DNA of 64,000 nt, taken from NCBI GenBank assembly GCA_035635855.1, contig DASQAF010000034.1, forward strand, positions 1-64,000. Reading direction: 5' to 3'. Below, in pieces: positions 50,408-59,337 of the stretch. The DNA comes from UBA11740 sp035635855. Its GTDB lineage: Bacteria; Acidobacteriota; Blastocatellia; Pyrinomonadales; Pyrinomonadaceae. Both the position numbers and the translations under genes were made by a program. The stretch's first letter is position 1. The number at the start of each line of letters is the position of its first letter. The notes under the pieces are model-generated. The model saw nothing but the letters and a program-made list of their open reading frames with translations. It was not told where the DNA came from and did no database searches.

Positions 50408-51997
50408 TCACGCATTCACACGCTCCCGCCGCACCACCCGCACGCCTGCTCGCCAGTCTTCATTAATATCGAAACGATAAACTTCAATATCCGGCGCGAT
50501 CGTTCGGGAGAGAGTCGCAAATGAAGGATGAAAACGCAGCGCCGGCGCCACCAGATAAACTAACGGCGATTCGTCGCTAATCTCGCGATCGCCGAACAGC
50601 TTTGCCGTGCTGATATGACCGCGGCGCCGGTGTGCTTCGACGCGCCGCCAGTAATCGACGCCCTGAAAGACGTGTTCGCGATCCTCGCTGACTTTCAATT
50701 CGATGACCGCCAAACGGCCGTCGTGCCGCAGTGCCAGGAGATCGATTGGCCGCGCGCCGGTCGGCCCTCCGTGGGAAGTGCGAAACTGCGCATGCAGTGG
50801 AGCGACAATCAACCCGGGATCCAGTTTCGAAATATCGCGCCGCAGAATTGATTCCAGCCAGGCCTCGCCGGCAGCTCGATACAGCCAATGTTTTCGATCG
50901 CGGCAACTCTCGGTGCGATAGGTTTCCAGGTCGCGGAACAACTTGGCCCAGTCCGGCTGGTGATAATCGTCAAGCATCCGCCGCCGCGAGCCTTCGATGC
51001 CGAACCAGATGCGGTCTTTCTCCATCACCCGCCGCACGCGTGCAAAAGGCAACCCGTGATAACGAAGCGTTTGACCATGACGGGACCTGACGACATCAAC
51101 GGTGTGCGGAGCTTGCGCAATGATCCGCTGCACTCCTTCGCCGGTTTCGTCTCCCGGTATTGAAGGAAAGCGCGCCAGGCGTTTTCTCCAGAGATGCTTT
51201 CGTTCGAACGGTCGCAGCGCTCGCAGTTCCTGCCACGACTCGTCGATCTCAAGTAGATCGATCGCCCGCCGCAATGCATCGCGCAGCAGAGCATGACGTT
51301 GACGCGCAGCTTCCGCGATGTTGTGCTCGACAACCATGATCAGCTTTTCGATGCAGGGCCGTTTCGGGCGCGATTGCAGCCGATGGAACCAGAGCAACGC
51401 TGAGGAAAAGAAGGAATCAACGTTGCGCGCATCGCTCTGCGCGACAATCCCGGTGACAGCAACGCGACTGTGGGGAAGCCGCAGCACAATTCGCGCGTAA
51501 CGGCCGGGCTGATCGCGGCGCATGCCGGGACTCAAGACGGCACTCTCAATTTTTGCTCCCGGCAAAAGCGGTTCTGGCCCTGGCCCGTGATCTTCGGCAA
51601 GGAATTCACCAACTGAAGGCTGTGTGACGATCTGCGCGAGATTTTCACAACGGGCGTGGCGAGCGGCGGCGATACTCGCCACCATGGCTTTAGCTGAAGC
51701 GTGCGGCACCAGTTCCAGTGTCGCCGCCTCGGCGCCCATCCGGCGGCTCGCTTTCAAAATCAGTTTGTCGCCGGTTGAACTCCAGGCTTTGATGTGCCAC
51801 GAACGCGAACCACTCTCGGTCCAGCAGGAGAAGATTAGCCGCCGGTGAGCGACTGAGAAATCAAACTCATCGCTCCCCAGGGCGAGCGGCGCGCTGCCTT
51901 CCTCGGCAAAGAACCAATCCTTCTGGGCGCTGATGTGTTCATGAATGGCGAGGTGGGCGCTTTCGATCTCAGCAATATTATTCAGTTGAAGCAGCAT
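50408..51997 (-). CDS. Large unknown protein with C-terminal PD-(D/E)XK-like nuclease domain
   Basis: A 529-residue protein with no signal peptide. The N-terminal 350 residues are unrecognised, with a basic helical part around 225-330 (RQRHALLRDALRRAIDLL). The last 130 residues carry ARPIDLLALRHDGRLAVIELKVSEDREHVFQGVDYWRRVE, in which D, then E-x-K, then Q are spaced as in restriction-endonuclease-like (PD-(D/E)XK) domains of the NERD/RecB-nuclease type. It may therefore cleave or bind DNA. It is a stand-alone gene between the toxin-antitoxin-like pair and the thiolase gene. Function is inferred only. Confidence 0.75.
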   Translation of the reverse strand: MLLQLNNIAEIESAHLAIHEHISAQKDWFFAEEGSAPLALGSDEFDFSVAHRRLIFSCWTESGSRSWHIKAWSSTGDKLILKASRRMGAEAATLELVPHASAKAMVASIAAARHARCENLAQIVTQPSVGEFLAEDHGPGPEPLLPGAKIESAVLSPGMRRDQPGRYARIVLRLPHSRVAVTGIVAQSDARNVDSFFSSALLWFHRLQSRPKRPCIEKLIMVVEHNIAEAARQRHALLRDALRRAIDLLEIDESWQELRALRPFERKHLWRKRLARFPSIPGDETGEGVQRIIAQAPHTVDVVRSRHGQTLRYHGLPFARVRRVMEKDRIWFGIEGSRRRMLDDYHQPDWAKLFRDLETYRTESCRDRKHWLYRAAGEAWLESILRRDISKLDPGLIVAPLHAQFRTSHGGPTGARPIDLLALRHDGRLAVIELKVSEDREHVFQGVDYWRRVEAHRRRGHISTAKLFGDREISDESPLVYLVAPALRFHPSFATLSRTIAPDIEVYRFDINEDWRAGVRVVRRERVNA

Positions 51998-52117
51998 TTG
52001 CGGGAGTCGTCCGTGCTTATGCTAACATCGCAAAGGGTTACCAAAAAAAAGCTTTTCAGGGCAAGGCGTTCATGCGCGGTTGCAAGAATCTGGCTGAGTG
52101 TCAGGTGCAATCATTAT

Positions 52118-52169
52118 TAACCGCAGAGGGCGCAAAGTTTTGCGCAGAGGGCGCAGAGAAGAAATTCGT
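52118..52169. repeat. Half-element of the GCAGAGGGCGC family (R17)
   Basis: CCGCAGAGGGCGCAAAGTTTTGCGCAGAGGGCGCAGAG repeats the word GCAGAGGGCGC and is related to R1. It lies just before the thiolase start and is included in a longer, unsupported open frame. Confidence 0.7.
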
Positions 52170-52175
52170 TCAGTA

Positions 52176-53357
52176 ATGAAGCCTGTTTATCTTACCGGCG
52201 CAGTGCGCACTCCGATCGGCCGTTTCGGCGGCTCGCTCCGCGATTGGACAGCCGCGGATCTGGGCACCGCCGTGGCCAAAGAGAGTTTGCGCCGCGCGAA
52301 CATTAGTCCCGACCAGATTGATGATTCAATCTGGGGCTGCGCGCGACAGGCGGGCGGCGGTCCCAACGTCGCGCGTCAGATTACTTTTCGGGCCGGCGTT
52401 CCCGATCGCGTGCCCGCTTTCACGGTAAACCAGGCCTGCGGTTCAGGACTGCGCGCGATCATTTTGGCGGTTGAACAAATCATGCTCGGTCGAGCGAACA
52501 TCGTTCTGGCCGGCGGCACAGAGAGTATGTCGCGCGTTCCCTACTTTGCCGAAGGCGCGCGCTGGGGCATGCGCATGGGGCACACGGAACTGGTCGACGG
52601 CATGTATCGCGACGGGTTCAACGATCCGCTTTCCGGCCTGGTGATGGGGGAAACTGCTGAGAAGCTTGCGGGTCAATACGAAATATCCCGCGACGAGCAG
52701 GACGAATATGCTTTGCGTACGCAACAGCGCGCGGCGGCCGCAATTGCCACTGGCGGCTTTGCAGCAGAGGTGCTGCCGCTGGAGCTGAAAGATCGCAAAG
52801 GCAACGTGACGTTGTTCGCGAAAGACGAACACGTGCGCCCCACGACTGTAATCGAGGACCTGCGAAAACTTAAACCTGTGTTCAGCAAAGACGGCACGGT
52901 GACCGCCGGAAATTCTTCCGGGATCACCGACGGCGCCGCAGCGATCATGGTGATGAGTGAAGCTGCTTTGAAAGAATCCGGGGCTGAGCCGCTCGCGCGC
53001 ATTGTCGATTACGAAGTCGTCGGCGTCGCGCCGGAAATCATGGGCATCGGCCCGGTGCCGGCGGTCCGAGCTGTCCTGGAACGGCAGCAGCTTTCGCTTT
53101 CAGATATCGATCTGGTTGAACTGAACGAAGCGTTCGCGGCCCAGGTGATTGCTTGTGACCGCGAGTTGCAGTTCGAATCCGAGCGATTGAACGTCAACGG
53201 CGGAGCAATTGCGCTGGGTCATCCGATTGGCTGCACGGGCGTGCGCATTACGACCACATTGCTGCATGAGATGAAGAAGCGTCAGAAAAAACGCGGGCTG
53301 GCTACATTGTGCATCAGCGGGGGGATGGGGATCGCGTTACTGTTGGAACGTGTCTAG
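52176..53357 (+). CDS. Acetyl-CoA acetyltransferase (thiolase)
   Basis: A 393-residue thiolase. The acyl-accepting cysteine C88 lies in TVNQACGSGLRA, the histidine in GHPIGCTG (about 348) and the second cysteine in LCISGGMG (about 378). It condenses or cleaves acetoacetyl-CoA-type substrates in fatty-acid or ketone metabolism (PhaA/AtoB-like). The start MKPVYLTGAVR is chosen because the 26 codons upstream come from repeat R17. Repeat R18 begins five bases after the stop. Confidence 0.93.
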   Translation: MKPVYLTGAVRTPIGRFGGSLRDWTAADLGTAVAKESLRRANISPDQIDDSIWGCARQAGGGPNVARQITFRAGVPDRVPAFTVNQACGSGLRAIILAVEQIMLGRANIVLAGGTESMSRVPYFAEGARWGMRMGHTELVDGMYRDGFNDPLSGLVMGETAEKLAGQYEISRDEQDEYALRTQQRAAAAIATGGFAAEVLPLELKDRKGNVTLFAKDEHVRPTTVIEDLRKLKPVFSKDGTVTAGNSSGITDGAAAIMVMSEAALKESGAEPLARIVDYEVVGVAPEIMGIGPVPAVRAVLERQQLSLSDIDLVELNEAFAAQVIACDRELQFESERLNVNGGAIALGHPIGCTGVRITTTLLHEMKKRQKKRGLATLCISGGMGIALLLERV

Positions 53358-53361
53358 AGGC

Positions 53362-53453
53362 GTGTCAGAAGCTCGACCGTCAGGGAGGGCCCGTGACGGC
53401 GCCAAGTATCTCGGCTTGAACGATGCCCACCCTGACGTGCGGGCTTGCGGACA
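53362..53453. repeat. Degenerate inverted repeat of the R12 family (R18)
   Basis: GTGTCAGAAGCTCGACCGTCAGGGAGGGC and the opposite arm GCCCACCCTGACGTGCGGGCTTGCGGACAC retain the layout of R12 with several mismatches. This suggests an older copy. Confidence 0.8.
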
Positions 53454-53536
53454 CTGGAGCGCAGCCAACCAGTCCGCGTTGTTAACGCATCGGACTGCCA
53501 CGCCGTCAGACAACACGAACGTACATAGTACGAGGT

Positions 53537-54580
53537 ATGGGAAAGAGGTTCATGGTGAACAAGAAAGTTCTCGGGTTTTCGATTGCAGTCACATTAGTTT
53601 TAGCCACATTAGCCTTAGCCACGCTGACTTTGGCCTTTAACGGACGGACGCAAAGCCGTTCGCCGCGCCCTTCACCGCCGGCGGACGCGCTGAGTTACCT
53701 GCCCGCGTCGGATGCAGTCATGCTGATCGACGTGCGGCGTCTGCTGAATGAGACGATGCCGCAAATCCTTGGCGGCGATAAAGAAAAACTCGCTCAGGCC
53801 AATGCCGAAATCGACAAGTTCAAGTCACGCACCGGAATCGATCCGCGGGCGTTCGGTCGCGTGGTGGTCGGCGTTCGTTACACCTACCCGACTGCTAACA
53901 CGACAAAGCTGGAGACGGTCGCCATCGCGCATGGAACCTTTGATGCGAAAACCCTGGCCGCGGCCGCGCGCATAGCCGCCAGCGGAAAGTATCGCGAAGA
54001 AAAGTATCGTGGCTCGACCATCATGATCATTAGCATTAACGATCAGATGAAGGTGCTCGGATTGTGGAACATGCGCGTAAACGAGCTGGCAATTTGCACA
54101 CTGGACGCGAAGACGCTGGCGATCGGCGACCTGTCGACTGTGCGCTCGGCCATCGACGCGGGCAAGAGGGGGCGAGCTAACGGTGAACTAATAGCCCTGG
54201 CAAACCGGGATCCAAAGGCAGTGATCGGATTTGGCGCCAATCTGCCGCGAGAGCTGATGGCAAATCTGAACGTGGGCAACGACACGATTGCCAAGGACGC
54301 TAACTCGATCCGACAGGCCTACGGTTCGATTGGCGCGACGGACACGGATCTGTCACTGTCTCTTGTCGCCCGAACAGATAACGCTGAAGCCGCAAAAAAT
54401 CTCAGCGATACAATCACGGGTCTGAAACAGCTCGGCGCAATTCTGATCGTGCGCATGGCGCCTGCGCGCAAGGCTTTGGCACAGAGCGCGCTCGACAATC
54501 TGAAAATCACCACCCGCGGGAATGAACTTGAGATTAAGACTCAGGTGGCCGCAGCGAATCTGGCATCGGTAATCAAGTGA
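53537..54580 (+). CDS. Secreted/membrane-anchored protein of unknown function
   Basis: A 347-residue protein with a signal or anchor segment (about residues 11-35, in which ATLA/ALATL repeats occur), a short basic linker and then a mixed alpha/beta body beginning ALSYLPASDAVMLIDVRRLLNE. The pattern resembles acidobacterial exported proteins in the DUF3352-like range, but the match is weak. MVNKKVLG, five codons into the frame, is an alternative start. It overlaps the peroxiredoxin gene by four bases, so the two are co-expressed. Confidence 0.75.
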   Translation: MGKRFMVNKKVLGFSIAVTLVLATLALATLTLAFNGRTQSRSPRPSPPADALSYLPASDAVMLIDVRRLLNETMPQILGGDKEKLAQANAEIDKFKSRTGIDPRAFGRVVVGVRYTYPTANTTKLETVAIAHGTFDAKTLAAAARIAASGKYREEKYRGSTIMIISINDQMKVLGLWNMRVNELAICTLDAKTLAIGDLSTVRSAIDAGKRGRANGELIALANRDPKAVIGFGANLPRELMANLNVGNDTIAKDANSIRQAYGSIGATDTDLSLSLVARTDNAEAAKNLSDTITGLKQLGAILIVRMAPARKALAQSALDNLKITTRGNELEIKTQVAAANLASVIK

Positions 54581-55062
54581 GTTCGGAAACCCAATCCCCG
54601 GCGCGCGAAGGTTCGGTCGCGCCGGACTTTGCCCTGCGTGATGGTGATGGTGCTGAGTGGCGTCTGCCAGATAATCGCGGGAAAGTGGTTGTGCTCCTCT
54701 TTTATCCTGGCGACGAGACACCCATCTGCACTCGTCAGATGTGTTCGGTGCGGGATCGCTGGGAAGATTATGCGGCCACGGGAGCCGAAGTTGTAGGTAT
54801 CTCAACCAACACCGCCGAATCACACAAGAACTTCGCCGAACATCATAACCTCCCGCTCCGTCTGCTGGCTGATGTCGATCGACAGGTCGCCGACCTTTAC
54901 GGCGCATTGTCCCTGATTCCCGGTAAGGTCGCGCGCTCAGTTTTTGTGATCGACAGTAGCGGCGTGATTCGCTATCGTGACGTGCGGCCGCTGGGACTGT
55001 TTCGTCCCAAAGATGACGACATTATCCGGGCGATTCGCGACGCCGCTGGTGGCGCAAGTTAA
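54577..55062 (+). CDS. Peroxiredoxin (BCP-like)
   Basis: A 161-residue thioredoxin-fold peroxidase. The peroxidatic cysteine C51 lies in TPICTRQMC, with a candidate resolving cysteine five residues later (C56), a pattern known from BCP-type Prx. PDFALRDGDG at the N-terminus and ARSVFVIDSSGVIRYRDV near the C-terminus are typical. It reduces peroxides in the cytoplasm with thioredoxin or another donor. It starts at GTG, overlapping the upstream stop (GTGA). Confidence 0.92.
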   Translation: MSSETQSPAREGSVAPDFALRDGDGAEWRLPDNRGKVVVLLFYPGDETPICTRQMCSVRDRWEDYAATGAEVVGISTNTAESHKNFAEHHNLPLRLLADVDRQVADLYGALSLIPGKVARSVFVIDSSGVIRYRDVRPLGLFRPKDDDIIRAIRDAAGGAS

Positions 55063-55102
55063 CAACTTGCGCTACGCTTTCACGGCAAGGAGAAACCATT
55101 AC

Positions 55103-55384
55103 ATGTCTGACGAAATCAAATGTGCCCGCTGTGGGCAGAAACGCGCGCCGCTCGGCTTTGCTCCGCTTCCTACCGAACTCGGCCAGAAAGTCGCCACCGA
55201 AGTCTGCCAGCCGTGCTGGTCTGAATGGCTGCAAACCCAAACGCGCATCATCAATCACTACGGTCTTGATCTCACCAATCCTGAAGCGCAGGGGTTTCTG
55301 ATGGATAATATGAAAGGGTTTTTCTACGGCGCCAACGAATTGGCGCAGATCGACACTTCGAAAGAAGGATCGATCAAGTGGTGA
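55103..55384 (+). CDS. YggX-like Fe-trafficking protein with extra CxxC pairs
   Basis: A 93-residue protein. The C-terminal part (ELGQKV...WSEWLQTQTRIINHYGLDLTNPEAQGFL...MKGFF) fits the YggX/oxidative-damage-protection family. The N-terminus has CARCGQ in place of the family CRR-G-Q motif, and a second CQPC follows, forming a possible zinc or iron site. AAGGAG precedes the ATG by nine bases. It follows the peroxiredoxin closely, consistent with oxidative-stress protection of iron-sulfur clusters. Confidence 0.8.
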   Translation: MSDEIKCARCGQKRAPLGFAPLPTELGQKVATEVCQPCWSEWLQTQTRIINHYGLDLTNPEAQGFLMDNMKGFFYGANELAQIDTSKEGSIKW

Positions 55385-55495
55385 CTCCAGCGTAGCAATA
55401 CCACATCGAACTAGGCTTTGCAGAGATGCTTCGCTAAGCTGAAATCAGAGCAACCCTTCAAACAACTCATCGACCGATACGCGCGGGCGCGTCAT

Positions 55496-55966
55496 TTATT
55501 TTTTCACCGTCAACTTTTCCAGCGGTACGATTGCCGGCATGCCTTTGTGCTGATAGCAGCGTTCGCCGGCAAAATGCACGCGGCGGCGACAGGGAGTTCC
55601 CTTCTGTGTGCGCGCCCCGCAAAGGTAGACCACGTCGTCAACTGATCCGGAGTTCGCGCTTTGCTTTGAAGCGGCATTTCCTTTTTCGTCACCGGACCTC
55701 GCCGCGCTAACCGGATTTACCGGCAGGTCCGGCAGCGGGGAATTTGCTGCGCGTTGAATGATCAGCGGTGGCGGCGCGGGCCGCAACCAGCGTCCCAGAC
55801 CAAAAGCCGACAGAACGATCACGGCGATCATCGCCAGCGTTCGGGCAGAGCCGGAGTTTCTCATCCGGTACGCGCAGGTGTTGCAAAGGTTCCCCTTCAG
55901 CCGCGTGCGCCAACCCGTTAGCGCCAGGCGCTGGCCGCATTCCACGCAGAAATTAGGTCGGTGCAT
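55496..55966 (-). CDS. Zinc-ribbon, single-TM protein with C-terminal cysteine-rich tail
   Basis: A 156-residue protein starting MHRPNFCVECGQRL. A zinc ribbon (CVECG...CNTC, about residues 7-34) is followed by a transmembrane segment (TLAMIAVIVLSAFGLGRWL, about 42-60), a proline-rich linker and a tail CGARTQKGTPCRRRV...GERCYQHKG, which has four cysteines and a histidine spaced as in small zinc modules. The role is unknown. It is divergent from the VWFA gene. Confidence 0.75.
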   Translation of the reverse strand: MHRPNFCVECGQRLALTGWRTRLKGNLCNTCAYRMRNSGSARTLAMIAVIVLSAFGLGRWLRPAPPPLIIQRAANSPLPDLPVNPVSAARSGDEKGNAASKQSANSGSVDDVVYLCGARTQKGTPCRRRVHFAGERCYQHKGMPAIVPLEKLTVKK

Positions 55967-56178
55967 CGCGGGAGATTCTGCCAATAGAATCTGCTGATTA
56001 TATTCGATTGATGCTGCGCGCAAGCACTTATTAAAAGGCAGGCCAGCACGTGTTGACCGGCATCTGTTTAGACTCGATAGCAACTCCGGGGGTTCATCAC
56101 GGCAGGTTGCAAACTCACTCACCGGACAGGCATACTCAGCCTACCCCAGCAACTGAATCTGCTAATCTCCAAGACGGA

Positions 56179-57228
56179 ATGATTCCATTTTCTATGAGCA
56201 TTGCAGTGTGGAAATTCGTTCGATGCGTTACCGCCGGGCTCTTCTTTGCTTTTGTTTTCCTGTCGCTGGCGACGGGAGCGCGCGCGCAGCAGCCGGACGA
56301 TGTGATCACTACCAACACAGCGTTGGTTCAACTGAGTGTCGGCGTGGTCGATCAGCAGGGTCGCGCGATCACCTCGCTGCAATCGAACGACTTTGTTGTT
56401 TATGAAGACGGCGTGCGCCGGCCAATTCTTCATTTTGAACCGGCGGACACGCCGTTCAGTCTGGTGCTGCTGCTCGACATGTCCGGTTCGACCATCAACT
56501 TTCGACAGCAAATCCGGGCGGCTGCGCTGCGATTCCTCGATGCACTCGGTCCCGAAGATCGAGTTGCGGTGGTGCAGTTTAACGGCAAGGGCGTCAAGTC
56601 GTTGTTCGGTTTCAGCACCGATCGGCGCCGGACCGCCTATGCGATTACCGACCTGGCCAGCGGCGCCGGCGAAACTCCTTTATACGACGCGTTGCAATAC
56701 TCGATAAAGGACCTGGCCCACGAAGGCAAGCGACGGAAGGCGATCGTGGTTCTGACGGACGGGCTGGACACTGAAGTGCGCAAAGAAGATCGCGCCGTCA
56801 TCGCGAAATACGAAATTGCCGACCCGCAAATCAGCACCGCGATCAAGCCGGAAGCGAACTCGCAACTGACCTCAGTGCTTAGCGAAGCTGACCGCCAGGG
56901 AGTGACAATCTTTCCGCTGGGACTGCCGTCGGGCGATCCGAAACATTTGCCGATACCCGATCCGTCGATCACGGCGATGTATGCGGCCGCGCGCACGCGC
57001 TTGCAGTTACTGGCTGATCGTACGGGAGGCCGCTTGCACGAGATTCGCCGGCTCGACGATCTGGCCAGACTCTATGCCCAGGTGGCCGCTGACCTGCGCG
57101 CGCTCTACACCATTGCCTATCAGCCGCCGAACCCTGGCACTCGGGATGGCAAGTGGCGCGCGATCAAGATCGAAGTTGCGCGCGGAGATCTCGTAGCCAG
57201 CACTAAGCCGGGTTACTTCGCGCGATAA
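56179..57228 (+). CDS. VWFA-related (acidobacterial type) secreted protein
   Basis: A 349-residue exported protein with signal peptide (TAGLFFAFVFLSLATGARAQQ) and a von Willebrand A domain. The MIDAS reads LLLDMSGSTINF and the second metal region VVLTDGLDTE. A strand-rich segment before it (VGVVDQQGRAITSLQSNDFVVYEDG) and the C-terminal VAADLRALYTIAYQPPNPGTRDG are hallmarks of the VWFA-related domain annotated in Acidobacteria. A role in surface adhesion or protein scaffolding is typical but unproven. Start chosen as MIPFSMS; MSIAVW, five codons later, is an alternative. Confidence 0.9.
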   Translation: MIPFSMSIAVWKFVRCVTAGLFFAFVFLSLATGARAQQPDDVITTNTALVQLSVGVVDQQGRAITSLQSNDFVVYEDGVRRPILHFEPADTPFSLVLLLDMSGSTINFRQQIRAAALRFLDALGPEDRVAVVQFNGKGVKSLFGFSTDRRRTAYAITDLASGAGETPLYDALQYSIKDLAHEGKRRKAIVVLTDGLDTEVRKEDRAVIAKYEIADPQISTAIKPEANSQLTSVLSEADRQGVTIFPLGLPSGDPKHLPIPDPSITAMYAAARTRLQLLADRTGGRLHEIRRLDDLARLYAQVAADLRALYTIAYQPPNPGTRDGKWRAIKIEVARGDLVASTKPGYFAR

Positions 57229-57515
57229 GATTTGTGTTTCAAGTCTCAGGTTTCAAGTTTCAGGTCTTGACTAAGCCGTTCGCCCCGTTCGACTCAGCTA
57301 ATAACCTTGAAACTTGAAGCCTTAAACTTGAAAACTGGTTTTCGATTCCTGAACTTGAAACTCTTTACAGAACCGGGAGCGATAGCGACCGGCTCAACCT
57401 GAGTGCAGCATCCCGTCGCTACCGCTCTAGGTTCTACCCTTGGATTCTTGATTTGATCCGCTAGCTTGAAACTTCAAACCTTAAACCTTAAACTTCCCTA
57501 CAATTCACCAATCAC
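57229..57515. repeat. Repeat-filled gap before tRNA-Arg (R19 and TTGAAAC words)
   Basis: The stretch holds multiple copies of the words CTTGAAACTT, TTTCAAGTT and CTTAAAC in both orientations. It also holds an inverted repeat with arms AGAACCGGGAGCGATAGCGAC (57369-57389) and CGTCGCTACCGCTCTAGGTTCT (57415-57436). No gene is visible. Confidence 0.7.
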
Positions 57516-57592
57516 GCACCCGTAGCTCAGCTGGATAGAGTACCTGACTACGAATCAGGGGGTCGCACGTTCGAGTCGTGCCGGGTGCACCA
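57516..57592 (+). tRNA. tRNA-Arg (anticodon ACG)
   Basis: A complete cloverleaf folds. The acceptor is GCACCCG/CGGGTGC with discriminator A and encoded CCA, with TA at 8-9, D arm GCTC and anticodon stem CCTGA/TCAGG with loop CTACGAA. The T arm is GCACG-TTCGAGT-CGTGC. The anticodon ACG (read as ICG after TadA action) decodes CGN arginine codons. Confidence 0.96.
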
Positions 57593-57623
57593 CTACCATT
57601 TTCATTTTCATTTGCCATTCTGA

Positions 57624-58880
57624 TTAACTTCGTCTGGCGGCTTTTTGGGTCCGCCAATCTGCCTGCGAAATTTCTTTGAAAGATTCGCGTCCGCTGCTCT
57701 TTTGCTTTCGCGTGCGGCTCGATCGACCCTGATCATGTTGGGCTGAAACGGTAACGGGCCGCCTAACCGCCACGTTTGCATAAGACGATTCCGGCGCCGG
57801 AGACGGCGGCAGCTTCCACGGGTAGTAGCGGCAGAAAACTCCGAAGGCCGCGATCAGAATCACGAAGAGCGCAGCGATCGCCGGCGGGTCCAGTTTCCTG
57901 GTGGTTGCTCCGCCCGGAGAAGGTCTGACAAAGGTCGTATCTGCGATCTCCACTATCGTCGATTCAAATGGCGCGGTGCGAGCGACAAAATCTGATTCCG
58001 CCAACTCGTCAGTTCGCCCGACGCACCGCAGGGCTTCACGAAATTCAACGGCAGTCGCATAACGTTCATTCGGATTCTGGGCCATTGCCCGCGTAATCAC
58101 CTTGGCCAACTCAGGACTAATAGCGCTGTTGACTTCGTTTGCCGGCTTCAGCGGACTGGGCCGCGAACTTACCAGCGCCGCCGCGCGCGTCAGGGCATCA
58201 GTCGGCTTGATCCCGGTCAGCAAGTGATAGAGCGTCGCTCCCAACGCATAGATGTCGCTCTGCGGGCCGGTGCCCATGTCCTGAATTTGCTCGATCGGTG
58301 CGTAGCGCGGCGTATAACCAAAGACGCTGGTGCAGGACACCTCGCCGGCAGCTTCCACCTGCGTTTTCGCCAAACCAAAATCCAGGAGGGCAATCTGGCC
58401 CGACGGAGTCACTTTAAGATTGTGCGGTTTAATGTCGCGATGAATAATCTGGCGCTCGCGCGAGTGCAAGTAGATGAGCGCATCGAGCAACTGGTCAGCC
58501 CAGGCTATGACTGCCTGGCGCGGAAACGGTCCCGGCTGCTGGGCGATTATGTTCGCCAGGTCTGCTCCCTCGACGTATTGCATCACCAAGAACGCGCGGT
58601 GGCCTTCTGTGAAATAGTCGCTAACGCCCGGCAACACCGGATGATTCAGTCGCGCCATCAGACGCGCTTCACGCTCAAACTGCTTCCACAGTTCCTCGTC
58701 GCTGGTAAGCGTCTGCTTCAGCGCCACCGTGTGTCCCAGTCTCAGGTCGATGGCTTCGTAAACTGCGCCCATGCCGCCTTTGCCCAAATGGCTGACGATA
58801 CGATAGCGGCTCTGCAAAATAGTTTCAGGTGTTAACAGAAAGTTCGCAGCGGTGGATTTGTTCTCTTCAGGGGTGGACAA
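57624..58880 (-). CDS. Hanks-type Ser/Thr protein kinase with C-terminal TM helix
   Basis: A 418-residue kinase. Glycine loop GKGGMGAVYEA (about residues 34-44), lysine in TVALKQTL (about 54), catalytic loop IHRDIKPHN (about 147) and DFG in LLDFGLAK (about 169) are intact, so it should be active. A transmembrane segment (IAALFVILIAAFGVF, about 333-348) precedes a short basic periplasmic tail. Such kinases phosphorylate regulators or cell-division proteins. The 456-base gap upstream probably holds its promoter. Confidence 0.95.
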   Translation of the reverse strand: MSTPEENKSTAANFLLTPETILQSRYRIVSHLGKGGMGAVYEAIDLRLGHTVALKQTLTSDEELWKQFEREARLMARLNHPVLPGVSDYFTEGHRAFLVMQYVEGADLANIIAQQPGPFPRQAVIAWADQLLDALIYLHSRERQIIHRDIKPHNLKVTPSGQIALLDFGLAKTQVEAAGEVSCTSVFGYTPRYAPIEQIQDMGTGPQSDIYALGATLYHLLTGIKPTDALTRAAALVSSRPSPLKPANEVNSAISPELAKVITRAMAQNPNERYATAVEFREALRCVGRTDELAESDFVARTAPFESTIVEIADTTFVRPSPGGATTRKLDPPAIAALFVILIAAFGVFCRYYPWKLPPSPAPESSYANVAVRRPVTVSAQHDQGRSSRTRKQKSSGRESFKEISQADWRTQKAARRS

Positions 58881-59337
58881 TTTGTTTTCCTCGGATCTTG
58901 AGGTTGAAAATCAAACTCATGGATCGGTTCAAGAGAAAATTGGAATGCCCTAAGGTCTCTCTACCGCAGCAGTTCGGATTTGAGGTTGGACGAGAGAATT
59001 CAGTCTGCGGCTTTTTGTGAGACGGATGAGAATAGCGGAGGCTTCGGGGCTAATAAGAGCACTGGCAAGAAATTGGCACCGTGGCTGGAACTGCTATTCG
59101 ATTCGGGATTGGTCCCGCGCTGCCGTCCTTACCGACTTATCTGCCGCGAACAAAAGATCGCGGCCTTTGTCAGGCTCGGGCGTGGCAATCGTTGTACCGT
59201 CAGGGATTCGCAGCTACTAACCGAATTCAAAGAAGAACTGCAAACTGGTCGATTCGCTTTGGGGCGTTTGGCTGGGGCGAAATCAACCGCTCCCGGTCTT
59301 TCAAACCCAGCGGCTGGCCTGAAGTTTTTGTGGGCTC
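58881..59337. other. Gene-free stretch with a sigma-54-like motif
   Basis: The 457 bases carry no convincing gene. A plus-strand match to the sigma-54 -24/-12 consensus lies at 59063-59078 (annotated separately). Open frames of up to 142 codons on the plus strand look like chance and have no motif. Confidence 0.5.
59063..59078 (+). promoter_or_regulatory. Sigma-54-type promoter-like sequence
   Basis: TGGCAAGAAATTGGCA keeps GG at -24 and GC at -12 with the correct 10-base spacing and matches most flanking consensus bases (TGGCACGNNNNTTGCW). It points into a region without a gene and toward the NtrC-type regulator's 3' end. It may drive a small RNA or be fortuitous. Confidence 0.35.

Noticed and set aside
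57229..57515. CRISPR array
   Set aside because: The repeated words are short, occur in both orientations and have no regular spacers; no cas gene is present in the window.
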